Source: Gammaproteobacteria bacterium
GTDB lineage: Bacteria > Pseudomonadota > Gammaproteobacteria > Tenderiales > Tenderiaceae
Length of the DNA: 35,961 nucleotides
Direction of reading: 5' to 3'
Assembly (NCBI GenBank): GCA_024277755.1
Contig: JAJRUN010000136.1
Location: 1-35,961, forward strand
A program made the position numbers and the translations under genes. This document shows, piece by piece, positions 30,082 through 35,961 of the stretch. The notes beneath the pieces were generated by a model. That model ran no database searches. It had not been told where the DNA came from and saw only the letters and a list, made by a program, of their open reading frames with translations. How positions within the stretch are numbered: position 1 is the first letter of the stretch; each line of letters opens with the position of its first letter.

Positions 30082-31038
30082 ATGCGGTTTGATGTCTTTA
30101 ACGGTGATGCAGACGGCCTGTGTGCATTACAGCAGTTTCGTTTGGCTTTTCCGGCTGAGAGCCAGTTGGTCACTGGGGTTAAGCGTGATATTGCCTTGCT
30201 TAAAAAGGTGAATGCCAGCTCCGGTGATGAGGTCAATGTCTTTGATATCTCACTGGATAAAAATCGTCAGCCATTAACGTCGCTGTTGGCGCAAGGTGTC
30301 GAGGTTAAATATTTTGACCATCATTTTGCCGGTGATATTCCTGAATCAGACCACTTGAATGCCAATATTGATACGACCCCGGACATCTGCACCAGCTTGA
30401 TTGTGGACCAGTTTATTGGTGGTAAATATCGAGCCTGGGCAGTGGTGGGGGCCTTTGGCGATAATTTTGATGACCGCGCCTGCCAGGTAGCCGAAGGCCT
30501 GGGGATGAGCGAAGAGCAGCTGGGGCTGTTGAGAGAGCTAGGCATCTATCTTAACTATAACGGCTATGGAGCTACGGTTGAAGATTTGCATTTTGCCCCG
30601 GCGGAGCTTTCGCAGCGAATGGCTGATTTTGAAGATCCATTGCAGTTTATTCGCCAGGATGCAGCTGTGTTTGAAACCTTGCGGAATGGCTCGCTAGAGG
30701 ATTTTGCCAAGGCAGAGGCCTGCCCCCCTGCTATCGCCGATGACAAGGTGGCCGTTTACCTGTTTCCGGCTGAATCGTGGGCGCGGCGTGTTTCGGGTGT
30801 GTTTGGCAATCAACTGGCTACGGCCAACCTCGGTCGTGCCCATGCCTTGTTGACTGAACTGCCCCAGGGTGGCTATGTGGTGAGTGTGCGGGCACCAATG
30901 AATAATAAGTTCGGTGCGGATGATCTGTGCCGCCAGTTTCCAACCGGCGGCGGTCGCAAGGCGGCGGCGGGGATCAATGAGCTGCCCGCGACCATGTACG
31001 ATGAATTTGTTGCCGCCTTTAAAGCAATCTATGCTTGA
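30082..31038 (+). CDS. DHH-family phosphoesterase
   Basis: A 318-residue protein with the DHH metal-dependent phosphoesterase motifs: DVFNGDADGLCALQQF (Asp9, Asp11), NVFDISLDKN, YFDHHFAG (Asp79-His80-His81) and GAFGDNFDDRA. The C-terminal DHHA1-like substrate-binding part ends with PTGGGRKAAAGINELPATM. Family members include RecJ, oligoribonuclease NrnA and cyclic-dinucleotide phosphodiesterases. This short form lacks nucleic-acid-binding additions, and its substrate is unknown. ATG is preceded by GATGGTAGGTAG. A UspA gene follows in 30 bases and may be co-transcribed. Confidence 0.88.
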   Translation: MRFDVFNGDADGLCALQQFRLAFPAESQLVTGVKRDIALLKKVNASSGDEVNVFDISLDKNRQPLTSLLAQGVEVKYFDHHFAGDIPESDHLNANIDTTPDICTSLIVDQFIGGKYRAWAVVGAFGDNFDDRACQVAEGLGMSEEQLGLLRELGIYLNYNGYGATVEDLHFAPAELSQRMADFEDPLQFIRQDAAVFETLRNGSLEDFAKAEACPPAIADDKVAVYLFPAESWARRVSGVFGNQLATANLGRAHALLTELPQGGYVVSVRAPMNNKFGADDLCRQFPTGGGRKAAAGINELPATMYDEFVAAFKAIYA

Positions 31039-31068
31039 CAGTAGTGATTGAAATTTAGGGGGTAGGCG

Positions 31069-31521
31069 ATGTCGACACGATATTCACACATCCTGCTGGC
31101 GACTGACTTGTTGCAGGTGAGCAATGCAGTTACCGAGAAGGCAAAACAGTTAGCCGATTTAAATCAGGCCAAACTCAGTCTGATTCATGTGGTTGAGAAT
31201 CTGCCGATCTACTTTGGCAACGAGCTGGTGATACCCGAGACCCTGGAGATTGAACACCAATTGCTGGTGCAGGCCAGACAGAAAATGGCAGCACTGCGTC
31301 AATTGCTGGTGATTGCTGAGGCAGATGCCCATGTCGAAGTGGGGGTGACCAAGCTTGAAATTATTGGCTTTGCCCGGCAAAACAGCGTCGATTTAATTGT
31401 ATTGGGCAGCCATAGCCGCCATGGTTTGGAACATCTGCTGGGGTCAACCGCCAGGGCGGTTGTCAATGTCGCTCCGTGTGACGTGTTAGCGGTGCGTTTT
31501 AAACGCGGGGGCTCGGAGTAA
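31069..31521 (+). CDS. Universal stress protein (UspA family)
   Basis: A 150-residue cytoplasmic protein of the Usp fold. It starts YSHILLATDLLQVSNAVTEK with the conserved Asp. It ends with DLIVLGSHSRHGLEHLLGST and ARAVVNVAPCDVLAVR, which contains the ATP-binding G-x2-G-x9-G(S/T)-like motif of this family. Members respond to starvation and stress by unknown mechanisms. Start ATG has GGGGGTAGGCG upstream. A bidirectional terminator follows 20 bases after the stop. Confidence 0.9.
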   Translation: MSTRYSHILLATDLLQVSNAVTEKAKQLADLNQAKLSLIHVVENLPIYFGNELVIPETLEIEHQLLVQARQKMAALRQLLVIAEADAHVEVGVTKLEIIGFARQNSVDLIVLGSHSRHGLEHLLGSTARAVVNVAPCDVLAVRFKRGGSE

Positions 31522-31540
31522 GCCGGGAGCTTGAAAGCAT

Positions 31541-31576
31541 AAACAAGGCCAGGGTTGATGAACTCTGGCCTTGTTT
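31541..31576. terminator. Bidirectional terminator between usp and the small minus-strand gene
   Basis: AAACAAGGCCAG (31541-31552) and CTGGCCTTGTTT (31565-31576) are perfect 12-base complements over a 12-base loop. The A-tract and T-tract ends make it work in both directions for convergent genes. Confidence 0.85.
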
Positions 31577-31593
31577 GTCTCTGTTGTCTGGTT

Positions 31594-31875
31594 TTAATCG
31601 GTCAGTTTTTCCAGCAGCGCGTCTTTATCCTGGGTTTGTGCCATAGCCGTGCGAATTTTGTTGAAGGCCTCAGCCGCTGCTTGCGGATGTTTGGCGTAGC
31701 CGATGATGGGATCATATTTATAACCTGCCGCCTTCATTGCCTGGTTTTTGTAGCTGGTGCCATCGGTTCCGCCACCACCGATGTTGGTGAGTAGCTGTTC
31801 GAGTTTGACGTGGGTGGCGACAACGCCGGGTCTGAAACTGGTGAAATCATCGGCGACTATTTGATCGAATTCCAT
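31594..31875 (-). CDS. Small hypothetical protein
   Basis: A 93-residue soluble protein (MEFDQIVADDFTSFRPGVVA, THVKLEQLLTNIGGGGTDGT, YKYDPIIGYAKHPQAAAEAF, TAMAQTQDKDALLEKLTD). It has no signal peptide, membrane segment or known motif. The gene has a good ribosome site (AGGAGC at six bases before ATG) and its own terminator at 31541-31576, so it is very likely real. Function is unknown. It is a single-gene unit on the minus strand between two plus-strand genes. Confidence 0.7.
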   Translation of the reverse strand: MEFDQIVADDFTSFRPGVVATHVKLEQLLTNIGGGGTDGTSYKNQAMKAAGYKYDPIIGYAKHPQAAAEAFNKIRTAMAQTQDKDALLEKLTD

Positions 31876-32073
31876 GAATGCTCCTTGTCGGTGTTTGAAT
31901 TTAGTTTGTTGTTACTGTTTCGTCAGCTGAGTGGTGGACTTAAGGGGTTTTGAAACAGAAGTGGTGGACGCTATGAAAACAAGGCTTTAGCCGTTTCAGG
32001 CGCGGCCGTTATCGATGACGATAGGGGATGGAATGTGGCGCATTTTTTGCCCAGGCTTTGTGAGGGAGCGAAC

Positions 32074-32571
32074 TTGCTTAAAAAAACTTTATTAATGTTG
32101 TCGCTGGTATCGGTTTTAATTGGGCCGATGCTGTATCTGTCTATTGTCGACAAGATGGGGGGTGGGGCGATGCCGTCGTTTAAAATGCCTAATTTCGGTT
32201 TGCCCGATTGGCTGGAGTCAGGCAGTAAACAGATCAAGGGGGTTGCTAGCGATGTGGCTGATAACGGCGAGCCGGTGATATATAAGTGGAAAGATGCTGC
32301 GGGCGTTTGGCAATTCACCAATGAGCCTCCTGTGGGTATAGCGGGGGTGGAGACGGTGCAAATCAAGTCGAATTCCAGTCTTCAGGCCTTTATCCCCCCT
32401 GCAGAGCCTGAGAAGGATGCAGCAAAGGCCGAGACAAAACCGAATGAGTCGGTGGCGTTGGATCTGATGCCGACACCGGGGCGGGTGAAAAAACTGATCG
32501 ATGATGCCCAGAATGTGCAGACTATTCTTGATGACCGGCTCAAACGGATGGATTCCATGTCTGCTGAGTAG
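32074..32571 (+). CDS. DUF4124 domain-containing envelope protein
   Basis: The product has an N-terminal hydrophobic anchor or signal (LKKTLLMLSLVSVLIGPMLY). A DUF4124 motif (PVIYKWKDAAGVWQFTNEPP) follows at about residues 68-90, then a low-complexity Pro/Glu/Ala linker and a C-terminal helix (RVKKLIDDAQNVQTILDDRL). DUF4124 proteins are common, poorly characterised envelope proteins of gammaproteobacteria. The frame is open from 32035, but TTG 32074 has GTGAGGGAG about eight bases upstream and starts the hydrophobic segment directly. The gene appears monocistronic. Confidence 0.78.
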   Translation: MLKKTLLMLSLVSVLIGPMLYLSIVDKMGGGAMPSFKMPNFGLPDWLESGSKQIKGVASDVADNGEPVIYKWKDAAGVWQFTNEPPVGIAGVETVQIKSNSSLQAFIPPAEPEKDAAKAETKPNESVALDLMPTPGRVKKLIDDAQNVQTILDDRLKRMDSMSAE

Positions 32572-32749
32572 TGATGGTGGCCTTGTTTTAGGGAGCTGCT
32601 GTGATGGTTGACTAAGGGTGGTTCAGGCTGTTTTTCCGATTATCCAATATGCGGCTTTATTCCTGGGTTTCAAATTAAGCGCTCTTCTCTGAAAATGCTA
32701 AACTCTGCTCACTTTTGATAAATATAGATTTAGTGACAACGGGGCAAGC

Positions 32750-33496
32750 ATGGCAGGACATAGTAAGTGGGCCAATATTCGCCATCGCAAAGGCGCGCAA
32801 GACGCTAAGCGAGGTAAAGTTTTTAGCAAGCTGATCCGCGAAATTACTGTGGCCGCCAAGATGGGTGGTGGCGACCCGGCGGCTAATCCGCGCCTGCGTG
32901 CCGCCATCGACAAAGCACTGAGCCAGAATATGACCCGCGATACCATTGACCGCGCTGTCAAGCGAGGTTCTGGTGATACAGAGGGTGAAAACTACGAAGA
33001 ATTGCGCTACGAAGGTTATGGCCCAGCCTCTGTGGCGGTGATGGTGGAATGTCTGACCGATAATAAAAACCGGACTGTTGCCGAGGTGCGTCATGCCTTT
33101 TCCAAATGTGGCGGTAATCTGGGCACCGATGGGTCGGTTTCTTATCTGTTTTCCAAGCAGGGCATTCTTTGCTATGCCGCGGGTGCGGACGAAGATCAAA
33201 TTATGGAACTCGCTTTGGAGTTAGGGGCCGAGGATGTGGTGAGTCATGACGATGGCTCTATCGACGTTATCACCACGCCAGAGGGCTTTGTCGATGTCAA
33301 AGAGGCGATGATTGTCGCCGGGCTGGAACCCGAAAGCGCGGACACCACCATGACCGCCAGCACCTCGGTTGAGCTGGGCCTGGATGATGCGCAGAAGGTG
33401 ATGGGTCTGATTGATATGCTGGAAGACCTGGATGACGTGCAAAATGTCTATACCAACGCCGATTTCTCTGATGAGGTGATGGAACAGCTTGGTTGA
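32750..33496 (+). CDS. yebC: YebC/PmpR family protein
   Basis: A 248-residue protein starting [20 protein letters not shown], the invariant YebC signature, with full family length. Further landmarks are [40 protein letters not shown] and the acidic C-terminal third. The family is annotated as transcriptional regulators, and members (including mitochondrial TACO1) are implicated in translation of proline-rich stretches. It is the usual neighbour of ruvC, here 18 bases upstream. TAAACT (about 32698) is a possible -10. Confidence 0.95.
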   Translation: MAGHSKWANIRHRKGAQDAKRGKVFSKLIREITVAAKMGGGDPAANPRLRAAIDKALSQNMTRDTIDRAVKRGSGDTEGENYEELRYEGYGPASVAVMVECLTDNKNRTVAEVRHAFSKCGGNLGTDGSVSYLFSKQGILCYAAGADEDQIMELALELGAEDVVSHDDGSIDVITTPEGFVDVKEAMIVAGLEPESADTTMTASTSVELGLDDAQKVMGLIDMLEDLDDVQNVYTNADFSDEVMEQLG

Positions 33497-33514
33497 TTTT
33501 GTGGAACAGTTTTA

Positions 33515-34027
33515 ATGGCACTGCGCATCCTTGGTATAGACCCTGGTTCCCGTATTACCGGTTTTGGTGTGATCGAAATTGTGCAGGGGCAGGCTGTTTA
33601 TGTCACCAGTGGCTGTATTCGGGTGCAAGGTAAGGCCTTGCCCGAGCGACTCAAGTCTATTTTTGACAGCGTGAGCGAGATTGTGGCTGATTTTCAGCCA
33701 GATCAGATGGCGATTGAAAAGGTGTTTGTCAAAAATAATATTGATTCTGCGCTTAAGTTGGGTCAGGCCCGTGGTGCAGCCATTTGTGCCAGCATGACCC
33801 GTGAGTTGGAGGTGTTTGAGTACACGCCAACGCAGATAAAAAAGGCTGTGGTAGGTAAGGGGCATGCCGACAAAGCGCAGATGCAGTTTATGGTACGGGC
33901 AATTTTGAAGTTGCCAGGGTTGCCGCAGGAAGATGCCGCTGACGCCCTGGCCTGCGCCCTGTGTCATCGACACAACAGTGAAGCCCTGGGTCAGGTTAAA
34001 AATCAGTTGCAAGAGGTGAATTCATGA
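33515..34027 (+). CDS. ruvC: Crossover junction endodeoxyribonuclease RuvC
   Basis: The Holliday-junction resolvase, 170 residues (E. coli 173). Catalytic acidic residues are in [16 protein letters not shown] (Asp7), [11 protein letters not shown] (Glu) and [15 protein letters not shown] (two Asp). It nicks junctions processed by RuvAB. The stop overlaps the ruvA start by four bases (ATGA). Confidence 0.96.
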   Translation: MALRILGIDPGSRITGFGVIEIVQGQAVYVTSGCIRVQGKALPERLKSIFDSVSEIVADFQPDQMAIEKVFVKNNIDSALKLGQARGAAICASMTRELEVFEYTPTQIKKAVVGKGHADKAQMQFMVRAILKLPGLPQEDAADALACALCHRHNSEALGQVKNQLQEVNS

Positions 34028-34623
34028 TTGGTCGTCTGCGTGGGAAATTGATCGTTAAGCGTGCGCCGCAGTTGTTGGTGGATGTGAATGGGGTGGGTTA
34101 CGAAGTTGAGGCGCCCATGAGCACCTTTTATAACCTGCCGGAACCCGGCGACGAGGTGCTGTTGTACACGCATATGGTAGTGCGTGAAGATGCCCAGCTG
34201 TTATATGGTTTTGGTTCTGAGGCGGAGCGTAGTTTCTTTCGTGGTTTGATCAAAATCAATGGTGTTGGTGCCAAGATGGGGCTGGCGATTTTGTCCGGCA
34301 TGTCGGCGGATGCCTTTGCTCGTTGTATCAGTGAAAGCGATGTGGCCAGTCTGGTGCGTTTGCCAGGTGTAGGCAAAAAGACTGCCGAGCGATTGATTGT
34401 CGAGATGAAGGACAAGCTCGATAAGATCACTGGGGCCAGTTTGCCGCAGAACTCCATGACGCCCGTTGTGACTGTTAATGACCCCGTTAGTGATGCAGAG
34501 GGTGCGCTGGTGTCGCTGGGTTATAAACCCAGTGAGGCCAGCCGCATGGTGCGGGCTGTGAAAGGTGATGGTCTGGCGAGTGAAGATATCATTCGTCAGG
34601 CCCTGAAAGGCGCGGCAGCGTAG
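34024..34623 (+). CDS. ruvA: Holliday junction branch migration protein RuvA
   Basis: A 199-residue protein with the N-terminal OB domain ([40 protein letters not shown]) and tandem helix-hairpin-helix motifs ([40 protein letters not shown]). The C-terminal UBA-like domain ([20 protein letters not shown]) contacts RuvB. It binds four-way junctions as tetramers. It lies between ruvC and ruvB in the standard order; ruvB starts 18 bases later. Confidence 0.96.
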   Translation: MIGRLRGKLIVKRAPQLLVDVNGVGYEVEAPMSTFYNLPEPGDEVLLYTHMVVREDAQLLYGFGSEAERSFFRGLIKINGVGAKMGLAILSGMSADAFARCISESDVASLVRLPGVGKKTAERLIVEMKDKLDKITGASLPQNSMTPVVTVNDPVSDAEGALVSLGYKPSEASRMVRAVKGDGLASEDIIRQALKGAAA

Positions 34624-34641
34624 GCTCGGGAAATAGAAAAA

Positions 34642-35694
34642 ATGATTGAAACCGATCGATTGATCAGTGCTGTTGTCCCCACGAAAGAAGAAGAGGCCAT
34701 TGACCGCGCCATTCGGCCGAAAAAACTGGCCGATTACGTTGGTCAGCCCGCTGTGTGCGAACAGATGGAGGTCTTTATTGAGGCCGCCAGAAAGCGTGGT
34801 GAGGCACTGGATCACACCTTAATCTTTGGCCCGCCGGGCTTGGGTAAAACCACCTTGGCCAATATCATCGCCAACGAGATGGGGGTGGCGATGAAACACA
34901 CCTCGGGCCCGGTGTTGGAACGCCCGGGTGATTTGGCCGCCCTGCTGACCAATCTGGAACCGCACGACGTATTGTTTGTTGACGAAATTCATCGGCTTAG
35001 CCCAGTAGTTGAAGAGGTGCTTTATCCGGCCATGGAAGACTACCAGCTTGATATTATGATTGGCGAAGGCCCGGCTGCACGTTCGATCAAACTTGATTTA
35101 CCGCCTTTTACGCTGGTGGGGGCAACCACCCGCGCCGGTTCACTGACCTCACCTCTGCGCGATCGTTTTGGCATCGTGCAGCGGCTGGAATTTTATAACA
35201 CGGTTGATTTGACCTCCATCGTCAAACGCTCCTGCCAGATTCTGAATGTTGAAATTGAAGCGAAAGGCGCCACGGAGATTGCCCGTCGTTCGCGTGGTAC
35301 TCCGCGTATCGCCAATCGTCTGTTGCGGCGGGTGCGTGATTTTGCCGAGGTTAAGGCTGACGGCCGGATTACCGTAGCGGTGGCCGCCGGGGCGCTGGAT
35401 CTGCTAAATGTTGATGGTCACGGCTTTGATGTCATGGACAGGAAGCTTTTGCAGGCGATTCTGGAGAAGTTTGACGGTGGCCCGGTGGGGGTTGACAGTC
35501 TGGCGGCGGCGATTGGTGAGGAGCGTGGCACCATTGAAGATGTGCTCGAACCCTATTTGATCCAGCAGGGTTTTATGATGCGTACCCTGCGCGGCCGGGT
35601 TGTGACGTGCAAGGCCTACGAACATTTTGGTTTGGCACCGCCTGCGGTGGCCGACCAGGAACATCGGGATGCCATGAATCTGCTAGACGAATAA
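34642..35694 (+). CDS. ruvB: Holliday junction branch migration ATPase RuvB
   Basis: A hexameric AAA+ motor of 350 residues. It begins [20 protein letters not shown] and [11 protein letters not shown]. Walker A is [20 protein letters not shown] and Walker B is [16 protein letters not shown]. Sensor 1 and the arginine finger lie in [19 protein letters not shown]. The C-terminal winged helix ends [23 protein letters not shown]. All parts are intact. It drives branch migration with RuvA. Confidence 0.97.
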   Translation: MIETDRLISAVVPTKEEEAIDRAIRPKKLADYVGQPAVCEQMEVFIEAARKRGEALDHTLIFGPPGLGKTTLANIIANEMGVAMKHTSGPVLERPGDLAALLTNLEPHDVLFVDEIHRLSPVVEEVLYPAMEDYQLDIMIGEGPAARSIKLDLPPFTLVGATTRAGSLTSPLRDRFGIVQRLEFYNTVDLTSIVKRSCQILNVEIEAKGATEIARRSRGTPRIANRLLRRVRDFAEVKADGRITVAVAAGALDLLNVDGHGFDVMDRKLLQAILEKFDGGPVGVDSLAAAIGEERGTIEDVLEPYLIQQGFMMRTLRGRVVTCKAYEHFGLAPPAVADQEHRDAMNLLDE

Positions 35695-35791
35695 TTTACA
35701 AAAAAAGACAGTTGCTTGTATTACAATGGCGGCAACTTTTTTGGCGTGGACGCTGTCTCTTCATAGAGCTGTCGTTGAATTAATATCGAAC

Positions 35792-35961
35792 ATGGATACA
35801 TTTCACTGGCCTGTCAGGGTCTACTACGAAGATACGGATAGCGGTGGGGTGGTCTATTACGCCAACTACCTGCGCTTTATGGAACGCGCCCGTACCGAGT
35901 GGTTGCGTAGCCTGGGGGTGGAACAGGACCGGCTGATTGAGCAAGAAGGGCTGTTGTTTGC
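35792..35961 (+). CDS. ybgC: YbgC-type acyl-CoA thioesterase, 3' truncated by window end
   Basis: The visible 56 residues ([56 protein letters not shown]) carry the hotdog-fold catalytic motif [16 protein letters not shown]. That motif is diagnostic of YbgC/4-hydroxybenzoyl-CoA-thioesterase-like proteins. It normally heads the tol-pal operon, which would be expected to continue right of the window. A TACAAT at 35722 may be its promoter -10. Confidence 0.92.
   Translation, partial: MDTFHWPVRVYYEDTDSGGVVYYANYLRFMERARTEWLRSLGVEQDRLIEQEGLLF

Noticed and set aside
34201-34815. 204-codon open frame antisense to ruvA/ruvB
   Set aside because: Shadow of two intact housekeeping genes; it spans their boundary and has no domain.

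Overview
The window looks like a chromosomal segment of a gammaproteobacterium with roughly 50% GC. The basis is the housekeeping order at the right end (yebC, ruvC, ruvA, ruvB, ybgC), the tdh-kbl pair, an AroG-type DAHP synthase and a CusR/CusS-CusCBA copper/silver efflux locus. I cannot name a species. No rRNA, tRNA, CRISPR array or intact mobile element was recognised.

Layout. (1) 1-760 is a scar: a decayed tyrosine recombinase (minus strand, with an in-frame stop) abuts a 5'-truncated, frameshifted diheme cytochrome c gene. An intact monoheme cytochrome c follows (770-1249). (2) 1305-3147 is on the minus strand: a TfoX-C/Cdd1 helix-hairpin-helix protein, a probable methyltransferase remnant, 3-methyladenine glycosylase I (tag), and a small Cys-containing protein lying in frame behind cusS with no normal start codon. 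(3) 3148-11931 is a copper/silver efflux locus: cusS and cusR on the minus strand, then divergent cusC, cusB, cusA and a His/Met-rich periplasmic protein, ended by a strong terminator. (4) 12032-16209 holds a DUF1624 acyltransferase-like membrane protein, then a probable sigma-28-driven unit of chemoreceptor, porin-like protein and small phosphate-binding-like periplasmic protein. (5) 16692-20166 is a metal-linked operon of unusual content: AhpD-like protein, YHS protein, PII-like protein, DUF2231 membrane protein with a His/Met/Asp tail, two small ORFs, and a YncE-like beta-propeller. Its promoter carries nearly the same operator module as cusCBA. (6) 20415-24716 holds a MerR-family regulator with a MerR-type promoter, a Cu+ P-type ATPase with tandem YHS and tandem HMBD domains, an isoprenylcysteine-methyltransferase-like membrane protein and a small YHS membrane protein. 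(7) 24859-35961 is more ordinary: a small hypothetical protein, PPK2, tdh-kbl, DAHP synthase, a DHH phosphoesterase, a universal stress protein, small hypotheticals, and yebC-ruvCAB-ybgC.

How they fit together. About 16 genes between 2.8 and 24.7 kb appear to form a copper/silver homeostasis island: periplasmic sensing (CusS/CusR), tripartite export (CusCBA), cytoplasmic export (CopA), metal-binding accessory proteins (YHS, HMBD, Met/Asp/His tails) and a cytoplasmic PII-like signal protein. The best candidate for an under-described system is 16692-20166. It appears to be tied to CusR by a matching operator at 5321-5336 and 16555-16570, and it combines a redox protein, a YHS metallochaperone-like protein, a PII-like protein and membrane/periplasmic components.
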